From: Aulostomus chinensis
Taxonomy: Eukaryota; Chordata; Actinopteri; Syngnathiformes; Aulostomidae
Assembly (NCBI GenBank): GCA_037954235.1
Contig: JBBMOA010000018.1
Coordinates: forward strand, 13,749,501-13,813,500
Length of the DNA: 64,000 nucleotides
Direction of reading: 5' to 3'
The position numbers were made by a program, and so were the translations under genes. Positions 46,711-57,945 of this stretch are shown piece by piece. Each line of letters opens with the position of its first letter. The stretch's first letter is position 1. Under the pieces are notes generated by a model. That model made no database searches. It saw nothing but the letters and a program-made list of their open reading frames with translations, and was not told the origin of the DNA.

Positions 46711-48494
46711 AGAGATATATTATATTATATATATATATTATATATATTATATAATATATCTATATATATATAAATATATATATTATATATATTATATAAT
46801 ATATCTATATATATAAATATATATCTATATCTATATATAGATATAGATATAGAGATATATTATATTATATATATATTATATCTATATATAATATATTATA
46901 TATATATCTTATATATATTATATATCTATATATATATAAATATATATCTATATCTATATATATATATAAATATATATATATATTAGTTTGACGTTGGAAA
47001 GTGCGATTCACATCTATTTTATCACAATAATTCAACTTTTTCCTCACATAAACATGCTCACTGAGACATTTCTTTAACACGTTAACATTTGGTTTGTGTG
47101 TTTAGACTGAAATGTGTAATTCCCCAACCTTTTTTTTTTAATTCGTCGTTACCTTAAGGAAGAATTCAGTGCCTTTTTCCATGATCTGCTGGATCTGCAA
47201 GAAGCCGGCAGTGTACATGAGGAGAAACTGGTCCCCCACCGTCATGCTGAGACGGCCCGTGTAGCAGAAGGACAAAATCTGCTGGAAGCTCTGGGGCTGC
47301 ACAGCTGGCGGGAGCTCCACCACCGTCGGGCTCGTCTCATTGCTGCTACAGCCTCCGCTACTGTTGCCGTTACTGAAAAGGTCCCGGAAATAAGAACTGC
47401 TGGCAGCCAGCACAGCTCGATGGGCCTGAAACAAGACCAGATTTATATCTTTTAGGTTTGTTCGGGTTTTTTTTCTCCTGGTAATGTTCAAAATAAAATA
47501 CACTTTCAAATCAAATAAAGTGTAAATTAAGAAAATACAATTCTGAAAGAGGAATGTGATGCCAAATGTTACTGTGTACTTAAATTAAAATATGCAAATA
47601 TGCAACTGTGATATCTTCGTTAATGCGTAATTTAACAGGTCCTTGGTGTAATATCACTTCTAAAATAAAGCTATGAAAATCTCATAATATCCCTGGAGAA
47701 AAAACCCCAATCCGTTAGTGGCTTGTTAGAAAAATAAAGACAAATAATCTCGATTGTACTACTGCATCTTTAACAACCTTCTCTGCTGTGGTGAATGTAT
47801 AGGTGGCATTAAGAGGGTCAAATGAATGAAAGTTGTTCGGGCACAATTTTATCACATCACGATGTGCTTTGGTATAGAAAAAAAGATGTCCTACAGTAAA
47901 AAAATCAATGCTCATCATACTGGTCCTGCACGGCGATGAGAAGCATCACCGTAATTTTCTCCCTGATTTTTTAATAATTTTGTTTCGAGAGACATCTTTT
48001 CCGCACTCAGACAGCAAACGCGTATCATGGTTCTCGATACGATATCAGATTTAGATAATCATCAGTATACACCAATATACTGCCCAGCTCGACATGATGT
48101 CATTTTAAGCAAATACTGATGACTTAAATTACCTGCAAGAGAGAAACAGTGCATCAAAATAACGCTGTGAAAGTAATCAATATTCAAATGTGTACTGAAT
48201 TTCAAATAGGATTAGCAAAAATCCACCCAAACAGCCTTTGACCTTCCTCTCTTTAAAATGACTCCCTGCTGACACAGGATGAACTCTTTACACCACAGTC
48301 TTCCTCCCTGAGCTGAACCCAGATTTGTTTAAACACCAATGCCAACATCTTTGCTGTCATCACGGTACCTTGAAGGCGTGGCCCTTGACCACCACGGAGA
48401 CATCGCAGTAGAGGCCCTGCAGCCGCTGCTCATTCAGACACTCTAAAACATTGTTGCCAAAGTTTGGGATCGCCATCTGGAGAGTCTGGGCCAT
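40381..48494 (-). CDS. nacc1: Nucleus accumbens-associated protein 1 (BTB/POZ and BEN domain transcriptional repressor)
   Basis: Seven coding exons on the minus strand: 48494-48369, 47425-47153, 45240-44628, 44424-44254, 42605-42500, 42337-42240 and 40691-40381. Phases all join, giving 565 residues (human about 527). Residues 1-130 form the BTB/POZ dimerisation domain (MAQTLQMAIPNFGNNVLECL, CDVSVVVKGHAFK, AHRAVLAASSSYFRDLFSNG). A low-complexity Gly/Ser/Glu middle contains SRVKTEQP and PVAKRLWEGG. The C-terminal BEN domain (about residues 370-470) includes [40 protein letters not shown] and FYCQNFATSFKESEMNAIAA. The protein represses transcription by recruiting corepressors in the nucleus. The start at 48492-48494 follows family alignment; the longer open frame upstream is intron/UTR. 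Confidence 0.96.
42240..42337 (-). CDS. nacc1: nacc1 sixth coding exon (BEN domain)
   Basis: 98 nt, encoding NTLANSCGTGIRSSTNDP, then SRKPLDNRVLHAVK. Acceptor ATCAG, donor GTGAGT. Confidence 0.94.
42500..42605 (-). CDS. nacc1: nacc1 fifth coding exon (BEN domain)
   Basis: 106 nt, encoding [20 protein letters not shown], then HKVLLRRLLAAFFD. Acceptor CCCCAG, donor GTTTGT. Confidence 0.94.
44254..44424 (-). CDS. nacc1: nacc1 fourth coding exon
   Basis: 171 nt, encoding AGERVEALPDHTETRGRM, then [38 protein letters not shown]. Acceptor CCCCAG, donor GTATGC. It begins the BEN domain region. Confidence 0.94.
44628..45240 (-). CDS. nacc1: nacc1 third coding exon (central low-complexity region)
   Basis: 613 nt. 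It begins VSSPSCDSQGLHVEEAP and ends EEQYRQICNMYTMYSMLNM, GAA. The acceptor TTTCTAG lies directly before VSS. Poly-Gly and poly-Glu runs in the middle are longer than in mammals and explain most of the extra length. Confidence 0.94.
45978..46215 (-). mobile_element. tRNA-derived SINE of a second type, in a nacc1 intron
   Basis: On the minus strand the head reads ggcatggctcggtggtagag (A box TGGCTCGGTGG) and then ggttcaatcc (B box). The tail shares gctgggataggctcc and cattttctatg-type sequence with the other SINE family in this window. The head differs, suggesting two tRNA-like heads joined to a shared 3' body. Confidence 0.8.
46672..46985. repeat. AT-rich palindromic microsatellite
   Basis: About 310 bp of TATA/ATATCT words with repeated tatatattatataatatatc and atctatatatata blocks. 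It is strongly self-complementary, so it could form hairpins or cruciforms. Confidence 0.93.
47153..47425 (-). CDS. nacc1: nacc1 second coding exon (BTB core)
   Basis: 91 codons, phase 0 at both ends, acceptor TTTCAG, donor GTAACG. It holds AHRAVLAASSSYF, SFQQILSFCYTGRLSM and TAGFLQIQQIMEKG. Confidence 0.95.
48369..48494 (-). CDS. nacc1: nacc1 first coding exon (BTB start)
   Basis: 42 codons from ATG to FK, donor GTACCG. It encodes MAQTLQMAIPNFGNNVLECL, NEQRLQGLYC, DVSVVVKGHAFK. Confidence 0.95.
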
Positions 48495-51060
48495 GGTGCG
48501 CCTACGCACACCACTGAAGGGTCTTGTTGGGAAAAACAGAGACAGAAAGATGGAAACAAAGAGCGCAAGAGAGAAGGGGGGGGAAAAAAGGAATGACACA
48601 ATTACAATGAGTAACAAAGTTATAGCCCACACACGCAGGACTGTTTAGAACACTGGTGCTTCCAGACTTACACTTAAACCGGATTTAGATGATGGTTTTA
48701 TACCGGATATTTGCTTCTACTGAAACAGACATCAGCTGTGCATGCAATTCATCTTTTTTTTGTTGTTGTTCTGTTGGCGTTAGAGTTTATTTAGCTTATC
48801 TTGAGAAAAAAAAAGACGTTTGACTTCTTGACTTCTGAACCTATCACAACAAAACCAGCTCTCCTTCAATGCCTGAGCGAATTAGGAACAACCATGGATT
48901 CATCATAATTATCCTTCTTCAAGGCCCCAAATTCAGCTTCTGCCCATGTTAACTGAAGAACAGTGTGATCGTGAAGCATATTATGACATCATAGCCTACA
49001 TCTTGATTCATGGTTGTGCATCACAGTCAAGCCTGATCTGCTCCTTCATGGAAGCGTGACTACACGATGTTGCAGCAACAACGGCGACTGGTCATTTCTA
49101 CGCCATGTCCTCCTCTCAGCTCTTTTCGGAGGTCTATTCATTACGGCCGATGTAATTGTAGTTTTACAAGTGTAGCTCAAACTCTACTGCCTTCTAGTGT
49201 TTTGGTGGTGTAACTGTAGAGAGACGCAGCCAAACCAGTGCAGGATCGCTTGTCTCAAACACAGTTTGTTGATTAGTTAGACCAAATACCATACATCGAG
49301 CTTATACAGAAGAGGAAATCCTTTCTTGCTTTAATTCAGTTATCATCACGACCAAATGAGCCGAGTTATTTCAAGGTAACTTGTGACTCGCTCGGGATAA
49401 CAGTATTTCAAAAGTATATAATAATAATTAATTTAAAAGGGACGATGCAATGAACATTCCAGCTTTTAGGCTCCTTTTCATTCCTTGTCCCTGGCAATGA
49501 ATTACAAGTAGGGTCAGTCTCAGCTTCCCAATGTTTTACTTGTGATAAAATAATTAATTTTACAGTAATTGTGTAGCCAAATCGCTATCTTGCTGAGCAA
49601 AAGGAGACATAAAAAAAGAATCTGAGGGTGTCGTTTCATTGATGGATCATGTTTGTACCCGTTAGTGCTAAGCAAATGTTCCATGTTTGAGTTATTTACA
49701 TTCCTGTTTCAACCCTTTTACAGGGTGACGCTGCTTTATTCCAGGTGCTATACAGCCTCCTTTACTCATCCTGGTCTTTGGCACGTTAAATGACAAAAAA
49801 AAAAAAAAAACCTCAAGGAGAAGACACTTAAAACAAAACAGGTGAGGAATGTTGGCTTCATATTAATGGGAGCTATAAAATGGCTGACAGTCTTAACAGT
49901 GGCACAAAGCGATACTGAACAAATGCTAACAGGAGTGTCCTTTTTTTTTTTTTTTTTGAAATCACAACTAGGCCAGATGATTCTTAAAGAAGTGAGTGTT
50001 CTACAGCAGTTCTGGATAAGAAGTATGTCCCTTGGCATATCCAGTTGACATGGGCCACAAATATTTCCTCACACAGGCCTACTGAGGGCTTTTAACAAGC
50101 TCAAGGGATGTTGATATTTGAAACAAAGTTTTGTTTAAGCTTTCATGGATAATCTACATTGCATTAATCCTATACGTCACTTCAGCCTTGCGGTGGTTGT
50201 TATTGCCAGGAACAGGCTCAGTAAAAGCCTTTTTATTTTCTGTCTTCTGTGAGCTATAAAACCCAGTGTCCTCAGATAACTGGGTCATGTTCTGTTATTC
50301 TATGTGCAAACATGTGCAGCCTGAACAAACACCACATAGCATGCCTCTGTTCACTTTTCTAAACAGGCGAAAGCAAACATAACTCCCTTCACCCATGTAC
50401 CTTCTCATAGATTTCCTATATTATATCTGTCAAGAATAAATCCAAGTGAGCCGATGATCCTGCTGCTGACGATACGAACACTGTGTTCTTTCTACACATC
50501 TTATTCACTGACCTGATATGTGAATATGCAGATATGAGCCAACATTTTCTTTTGTATTCAATGTGTATCTCATTCCACTAGAGTAGCATTTGGAGAAATT
50601 CAGTTTTCAGGGAGTTTATATGCCCTCTGCACCCAATTTCACTCTGTTATATAACAACATAGGGTGGTGACATACCTACTGATAAGCCCACATTGTTTCA
50701 TTGACAGTTTAAAGCAGAGTAGCAGTCAGAAATGTATTCACAGCTGATGGTAAAGACCTGCAGTGCTGGATAGAACTACTTGTCCTCTCGATGCTTTATA
50801 GCACACTGTAGCGATGCACGTTTGTAGCAACATATCAAACAGTGTGGCATAGAGAGCAGAGTGATTGAAGCCCACCCCGTGCGAGGCATACAACTAACTT
50901 TGGTGTGACTGACTGATGAGGGCCAGGGAGAGCAGCCCCATCATATCCAAAGCCTCTCATTTGGGACTTTCGCCAAGCTCCAGGGTAAAGAGAAATGCTC
51001 TCTTTGTCTCTGTCTCACTCAAGCTCCCTCTCCCTCATACTAAAACACAGATGCGCGCAA

Positions 51061-51091
<31 letters not shown>

Positions 51092-51250
51092 TAAGCACAC
51101 ACACAAACTCAAACAAACCAACAAAAGGCACACTGACTCACACACAGACATTAAACAATACTGCTTGTTTACAGTTAGGCGAGCCGCAGTAAGCACACAT
51201 GCTTGCACATAAAGACACACAAACACAGAGCCGAGAGCAGGAGGGGGGGG

Positions 51251-51306
<56 letters not shown>

Positions 51307-51356
51307 CAGGGAGGGAGGGAGTTCGCACAGTTCGCTCTGACAGTGGAAGAGATGTG

Positions 51357-51406
<50 letters not shown>

Positions 51407-52337
51407 CATGCACCAAGGAGGTGCAGTGGGGCTTGAATAGATGAGAGGGATCATCTCAGGTCCTCCGTCCACTGAATCTATGGAGTCCTGCAATGTTAAA
51501 GAGTGATATTCACCCAGAATCACCTCATGGCTTTGACGGGGAAAAGTGGGTCAAACAAGCAGCACACTTAAAGACATGTCAGACTCCTCCGAATGAGATT
51601 TAAGATTGTCTTTAGCTTTTGATTTTTTGCCTAAATATCTTTTAGCATCTTGACCCAGTTGTATAGTGTCCTTAAAACTACTGGGATGATTAGTGTAGAG
51701 TCACTGGTGCAGCAGGCACACAATGCTTTCTCTCTCCAGGCATTTCCTGGTTCTCATGTGCCCATGCCTGCATTGCTGTGCTACTCCCACCAAGTCAAGA
51801 CATAAACTCTTTGACAGCGGTATCAAAGCTTTTCATAAAAATAAATAAAATAAAGAACGTGTAGCCGAAAAGATTCCTCCGAAAAGAAACCGAAAGGAGC
51901 CGGAAAGGATGACGGGTAAATGAGGACAGGTAAGAAGCCGGGGGGCTTCAGTGGCTGGCTGGCTGGCACCGGAGGCAGCTTGATGGAGGGCGGTACAGGA
52001 AGGCAGCAAGCCCCGGTGATACCCCGGTGAGGACGCCGGTTGTGTTCCTGCCTACGTGCTGACAAATGACATTCCTATCAATTCATTTTAAACTGCTTGA
52101 AGGTATTAGGCAGTCGCAATTTGCCCCCCTTCTCCCTTGTGACTTATGTCGCTGAAATGTTTGAAGCCCCCCTCTCCCATCCGCAGCAGGCCCATGGAGG
52201 TGGCTAATGGCTAAGCTAACGTCCCTGTTAAATATTTTGGGTTCGCCCCGGCGCACCATCCACCTCATGCACACTCAGCCCAGCTGCACAATGTCAAGCA
52301 TTTCCGCTTCTCTCTAAAAGATAAACAAGACACTTAC
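48495..52337 (-). other. nacc1 5' intron (non-coding)
   Basis: 3.8 kb between the first coding exon and the CpG-rich region. It contains G-run, (GA)n and (TG)n tracts at 51242-51404. No coding exon is recognised. Confidence 0.5.
51242..51404 (+). repeat. Compound microsatellite: G-run, (GA)n, (TG)n
   Basis: gggggggggg at 51243-51252, then (GA)n to about 51305, and a separate (TG)n at 51359-51404. It lies in the presumed nacc1 5' intron. Confidence 0.95.
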
Positions 52338-53300
52338 TGTCTGTGTGGACGAGGTAGCTCCGCCGCGACGCCGGTTATCAGGACCAAATGTTGCTTATTT
52401 AAATATTTTGGTGATGGGGGAAATCGCTCCCCCTGCCATTCTTCATTCTACCGACATCAACAGGTCATCCCAGGACACACAGCAGCTGAGGGCGAGCCAG
52501 ACGGAACCAGTGCGGCACGGAGCGGGGGGTGGGCGCACAACAAGGCACAATTCTTTACAACCAGCGCTCGCAAGGGCTGCCATGCCAAAAACCTGCCTGC
52601 CACCGCATTTTCGCATATTTGTGTGAGGAACTACATGAAATGTGCTGTGAGGTAGCGGCTCCAAGTCTGGAACGAACAGGGGGGAAAAAGTTCAGCCGAC
52701 CTGGACGCATCCCCTACTTCTCCTAAAACTTTAATCGCCCCGTATCTGCTGGATCGTTCATCATCAAACCTAATGTGAGGCGCTGTAGACACCAGCAAAG
52801 TCTGTCCCTCCCACACTTCACACCCCCCCCCCCCTCCTCCTCCTCCTCCTCCTCCTCCTCCTCCTCTGCTGCCGCCGCCAGAGGATCCTGAGACGACCTC
52901 GGCAGGGCGCATCACACAACTGCAGACAAGACACTCACCCCCTCTCTGGGAAGTGGATGCAGAGCGTTGGTTCTCTCCCCGCTTCTGCACGCCCCTGGCA
53001 GCCATTCACTGGCAGCGAGACGCCGAGAGCAGAGCCATCGAGTGAGGTGAGGTATCCCAGGGGATCGCTGCGGAACACAGAGCCACCGATCGCGCAGGAC
53101 AGAGGACGACGAAGACAAGCATGATTCGCTCGTCATTCAGTCGCACGATTCGAGCGCAGCCTCAATTTGGGGGGTACCTGGCCCGCGGAGAGCCGGGCTG
53201 TCTGCGCATTGGCGTAGCAGCGGCAGTCGCGGTTTGCAAACAGAAACCTCGCTCTGGCTCAGTCGCTCCCTCTCACTGTCCGCATATGAGCGATAGATTT
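52338..53300 (-). promoter_or_regulatory. nacc1: CpG-rich region, candidate nacc1 promoter and first non-coding exon(s)
   Basis: GC- and CpG-rich compared with its surroundings. Two good minus-strand donors, GTGAGTGT (52931-52938) and GTAAGTGT (52330-52337), could end alternative untranslated first exons. It contains a (CCT)n tract with a C-run at 52825-52866, G-rich on the sense strand of nacc1. No TATA box was identified. Confidence 0.5.
52825..52866 (-). repeat. G-run plus (GGA)n tract (G-quadruplex candidate) near the nacc1 promoter
   Basis: The plus strand has about 11 Cs then about 11 CTC repeats. The minus strand is therefore G-rich with many GG and GGG runs, followed by gccgccgcc on the plus strand. 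Confidence 0.8.
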
Positions 53301-53312
53301 AGGGAAAGTGGG

Positions 53313-53315
<3 letters not shown>

Positions 53316-53352
<37 letters not shown>
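53316..53352 (+). repeat. (TG)n microsatellite
   Basis: About 18 TG units at the right edge of the CpG-rich region. Confidence 0.95.
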
Positions 53353-53356
<4 letters not shown>

Positions 53357-55554
53357 ATTTAAATGGAGTGAACCGGGAGCATACATATAAATTAGGGATG
53401 CAGCCGCACCGTTGCTGGCTGTAAACATTGACACAGGTTGTGCAAATCATACTGCGATATGGAAGCTATCAGCACACACCTGTGATACACAGTTTGTCAT
53501 GAACCTCATCTATAGGCCGCAATGGCGGTCAAACTCATGTCAGGGCCGCTGAGATTGTCGACTGTATTGTATTGTATCATCAAAATCACTGAACACGTTA
53601 ATGGTCTCTGATAAGTTATTATTTATAGTAATATTCCTAACAGCACAGTGCCATAGGTACACTTTTGTGTTGTTTTTTCATTCTCTCTTCAATGTCCCTG
53701 CAGCAGACTCATGGCCTCCAGCTATGATCGCCTTCATGGGAAAACCAGACCGAGGTGAACGTGTTGATTTGCTGCCCGCTTCCGGTGCTTCCCATCCCAG
53801 ACTCTCACAGGACAAGTGGTTGGAGCTCCAGTAACTTCAGCCACTTTTTTTTTTTTTTTTTTTTTTTTGCGACTCAGTTAAAACTTCAACCGTTGGTGTT
53901 TTAGCGCTCTGAGGGGTTCAGTCGCTCATAGGTTTGACTGGAGCTACAAATACAACAAAAACACTATCACTGCCCTCCATGTTGCTCTTACTAAGAGACT
54001 GGATAAAAGCCCATTATGCTAAACTTAGTTGCTGTTTCTTTTTTAAATATCTTCATTCATTTATTTGTATATTGGTAGGTCTTAATCTTTTTCTTACTTG
54101 TGTATGTTGTGTACTGTATTGCGTGACTATTTTCTATTCTAAGACTGTTACATGTAAAGCACTCTGAGCTGCATTCTCTGTATGAATGACGTAAATAAAG
54201 GTTTTTGTTATTATTATCTTGGCAGTGACACGATTTGTGATGTCAAACATGACACATGGGGGGGGGGCAACTTCACAATGGTAAAAGGATCAGTTTTTAT
54301 TAGCGGATTTACTCTGGTCTGAAAAACCCACGTTCCCGCATCCCAGCTAAAAACAAAACAAAAAACAAAACCCTGTTTGCGCAGACATTTTGAATTTGCC
54401 TTTCTTTTTGCAGTTTTTGAACCAGTTATGTTTATGCTGCCTACATTTAGTGACGTCCTTTGAGGCAAATTGTGATTTGTAATTTGGGGTTTGTTTTTAA
54501 ATAAAAGTTGATGAATTGGTGAAATTGTTGGCCGAGCTGATGAAAAGTTGACGGCGTTGGGGGTGATGACAAGATTCTTTGCTTCTGTGGTCGTAGACAC
54601 CACGGCATAGTGTCAGAATTTTACTCTCATTTTATCAGTGTCAAAAAAACACATCAAATGAAGCAAAGTCTCAGGCATGAATTTTGTATTCATTGCATTT
54701 TTATATCTTTATTTTCAAGACAGTTATAAACATTTATAAAGTGAGGCAATACAACCATCAGTGGGCAAGTTGTCACACTATGTGGGGTAAGATGTTCCAT
54801 TGGGTTTTAAAACAAATACAAAAACAATTCATTTCTTGGGGAGTGCCCTCTGATGGTGAAAAAGCCTTGAAGTGATTTGGATGCCAGTGTTTTAATTTAG
54901 TGATCATTTAAACTGGTAACTTCCGGTCTAATCATCAGTGCCTCTGATGAAGGCAGCTATTGAAAAGCCGAAACCATGTAACCAACAAAATACAATCACA
55001 TTTCTTGAAGTTAGTCATGGAATGGATGCATATCTCAAAGCTACACCAACGATAACAATAATAGTAACATCGACCACAGCAAGCCCAAGTAGCACCGACT
55101 TTAATAAAGAGCTACTGTTTAACAAAACATGTCCCGCCTAACCCTACATACCATCACCACACACAGTCTCAAAATATTTTTCAGAGGTAGTAGCAGAAGT
55201 ATTCTAAAGTTAACTTTACCTAATATTAGTGGTCGTACCTGTATATGTTTCTTTAAATTAGAATTGGAGTCCTTGGACGATGACAGCAATTTCACAGCTG
55301 GAAGGCATAAAATGCACAGTGTGGTGGTGTTGCTTGAAATACAAAATAATGGCAAAATTTCCACCCGGTAAGAGCCTTTTTTTTTCTGTTTTATTAGAGG
55401 CCATGCTGGCAACTAAAAGGTTTCACGGGACCGGGTGCTGTGAGTCTCCTGAAGCGTCGTAGTGGTGTGCGCACAAGTCGTGCGTGAGACATGCGTGCAC
55501 CATCTCTCTCCATTGTTCCATTGCTTTAAATGAAAAAAGTATATATATGTATAT
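53353..55554. other. Intergenic sequence between nacc1 and the SINE at 55555
   Basis: No gene is recognised. A T-run lies at about 53845-53867, and an L2-type 3' tail at about 54100-54219. Confidence 0.45.
54100..54219 (+). mobile_element. L2-like LINE 3' tail fragment
   Basis: The words tgtaaagcactctgagctgc, tgtatgaatgac and gtaaataaag followed by ttattattat match the typical 3' end of fish L2 elements. The same core occurs, inverted, at the end of the LINE at 62819. Confidence 0.6.
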
Positions 55555-55920
55555 CCATCCATTTTCTACCTCTTATCCTGTTAAGGATCATGGGGGGCTG
55601 GAGTCTATCCCAGCAGCTACAGGTGAGAGGTGGGGTTCACCCTGGACAGGTCACCAGTCCATCTCAGGACCAACACATAGAGACAGACAACCATTCACAC
55701 TCACATTCATACCTACGGTCAATTTAGAGTATCAATCAGCCTCATCCCCTCTTGATGTCTTTGGACTGTGGAGGAAGCTGGAGTACCTGGAGAGAACCCA
55801 CACAGGAACAGGGAGAACATGGAGACTCACACAGAAAGATCCTGTGCTGGAGCCGGGGCTCGAACCTGGAACCTTCTTGCTGTGAGGCGACAGTGCTGAC
55901 CACTGCACCACCGTGCCACC
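55555..55920 (-). mobile_element. tRNA-derived SINE-like element (copy 3) with TSD
   Basis: Minus-strand copy of the family at 35863-36210, with its tail at the left (ccatccattttctacc) and its head at the right (ggtggcacggtggtgcag). The direct repeat tgtatat at 55548-55554 and 55921-55927 is a plausible target duplication. Confidence 0.85.
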
Positions 55921-55927
55921 TGTATAT

Positions 55928-57780
55928 GTGTATAATATCATAAAATGCATTAAAATTGTAATCCTGTGAAATAATCCCAATTTTTACAAAATGTACCTGT
56001 AATCAGATTTAACTGTTCTGTTACCTTTTTTGTATCCTAATTACATAACGGCATTACATGTATTTCGTTACTCCCCAAACCTGACAACTTTACAGACTCT
56101 ACCTTTAATGTTGTAGCACACGTTAATCCCAGTAAAGCACACATTGCACAGGCATACCGCCATGATGCTGTCTTTCTGTTTAGAATATTGAAAAGAAATC
56201 AAGCCCCCTCCCTTGTTAATTTATTTTCGGTGGAAAATGGAAGTGAACGCCTGCAGTCAATGGCGCCCGCTTGATTAGATATCCACTAGAATATGTGTGT
56301 TAATGGCATAAAGATGTTGATCATTAAAGTAACAGTGATGGTGAATATTCTGCAATGACCATTATAATTGGATGATGTGTTTCCTCTCTCCTGATGACTC
56401 CATTACAGTGTAACCAGTGAGGATCTTCGTTGTGTAACAGGGAAGATGTTGTGACACCATGATCCGTTACGGCCAACTGAAGTTTATTCAGTCATAGAGG
56501 AAAACAGCGCATGTCCCCCCCTACTGCTCTGGTACAAATAAATAAATACAAGGAACTTAGCTTTGTTCACCGCAAGTTTAAGTTACACCCACTACCAAAA
56601 CAAATATCCCTTATTGCCTTTTTGACAAAATAAGTACACCATCAGCTGAACATGAACATTATAATGTGCAGTATATGGAAGCAAAATACAACAAGGAAAA
56701 CACAAAAACCATAGAATGGATGAGGATAAAATATGACACCCACCTCTCCCACAGGAGAACTGTACAAAAGGGAGACAGAAGGGGGCCAACCAGAATTTAT
56801 ATTGGGGACCACCCACGAAGAGCTGAAGTAGGACGGGCTCTGAACCTCAACACGTTCATGTTCAGGGCTTAATAGAAGTTCTCACTCCCATGTAAATGAC
56901 TAATATTTGCATATTAACACATTTTGTTTAATTACAACCATAACAGAAAGTACCTGGCTCCGTTACCATAGGATGACAGGGATCTTCGTTTACGAGGTGC
57001 AGGCTCAGATCCGCAGATGACACCTTGCTCAGTGGTGCTTCCATGACAGTTGTACGGACAGGAATTAGTTTTCCTATATATCTGTGAGGATGTTTGATTT
57101 TTAATAGTCCTGCTTTTATTTGGATACACAGATGGGGTCAACCTAAAACTTAGCGGAAAGGGGGCTTTTTTTAAGAGTATGGGATGGTTCAGGGGTGTTA
57201 GACAGAGAGACGCTCTCAGGCAGCCTGCTGGGCATGATGCCCCGCTTCCCTGTAGCAGGCCCCTTGGCACTGAGACTGGCAGCAGCATGCTGAGTCTCCA
57301 TCCCAGCAACAGCGTCACAGATTTGGGCTGGCTAGAACAAGTCCCCAGCCAATCGCAAACAATCAATGCCAAAATCACTCCAAATGTAGCCAATAAAAAG
57401 CCTGGGTGTGCCTAGTGTCACCCTTCCCAGATGTGAATTCCTTTAAACCCACCATGTACACAAATGGTGACATAAACACGCAGCTCTAACTCAAAGACAG
57501 AGTGTGCACATGTTTACAGAGACTATGTGTGCACCTCTGTTTGTGTCTTCAAGTGAATAAACTTCTTTATAGCCTTAGTTGGTCCAGTCCAGACATTTCA
57601 GCTCATTCCAATTAGTGCATGTCGAGTGTTTCGCATGAAGGTGGCGAGTCTCCACTGCTGCATGTATCTTTGTCTCACTCTAGTGGACAAGAAGGATTCA
57701 TGAGGGCTCTTGTATTCAGTAAATGATTCTGTAAATGTCTTCATGTGTTCGATGGTGATCAGTGAGACGAATGAAGACAA
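55928..57780. other. Intergenic sequence between the SINE and the IGH constant region
   Basis: No gene is assigned. A 153-codon minus-strand open frame (56932-57393) starts with a hydrophobic MATFGVILALIVCDWL segment but has no recognisable family and no splice or codon support. A plus-strand AATAAA near 57553 is unexplained. Confidence 0.4.
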
Positions 57781-57803
57781 ACTTTGTCCTTGATATCTGA
57801 ATC

Positions 57804-57809
57804 TTTATT
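57804..57809 (-). terminator. ighd: Candidate ighd membrane-form poly(A) signal AATAAA
   Basis: Minus-strand AATAAA followed by GATTCAGATATCAAGG, about 130 bp after the M2 stop. It marks the likely 3' end of the IGH transcription unit. Confidence 0.55.
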
Positions 57810-57936
57810 TCTCTTAAAAACAAAAATGAAAGGTTTCTACATTGGTTTATAAATCTCCAAATCCAAAACTCAATCACACACAAACTAAAGACAAAGTCTG
57901 CAGGCCTAGAAAATGGGAGTTTTCTTGCAGTCGTCA

Positions 57937-57945
57937 TCATTTAGT
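57937..57945 (-). CDS. ighd: Membrane exon M2: last two residues and stop
   Basis: After acceptor TTTTTAG, the exon reads ACT AAA TGA, giving a cytoplasmic tail K-T-K in place of the usual K-V-K. It is placed by phase and by its position just downstream of M1, with a poly(A) signal 130 bp further on. Confidence 0.6.
   Translation of the reverse strand, partial: TK

Larger units (their letters stand above)
45241..47152 (-). other. nacc1 intron 2 with SINE and AT palindromes
   Basis: 1.9 kb intron. It contains a tRNA-like SINE (45978-46215) and a long (AT)-rich, self-complementary block (46672-46985). Confidence 0.7.

Noticed and set aside
48495..48632. Hydrophobic N-terminal extension of the first nacc1 coding exon
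   Set aside because: The sequence reads through the acceptor and a T/C-rich intron end; the family start is MAQTLQMAIPN.
53601..53834. 77-codon plus-strand frame with a possible acceptor (tccctgcag) near 53701
   Set aside because: No homology recognised and no partner exons; it is followed by an L2-type tail, so it is probably chance.
56932..57393. Zona pellucida-type gene fragment
   Set aside because: The similarity was only a vague hydrophobic start and no ZP domain cysteines or motifs were found.
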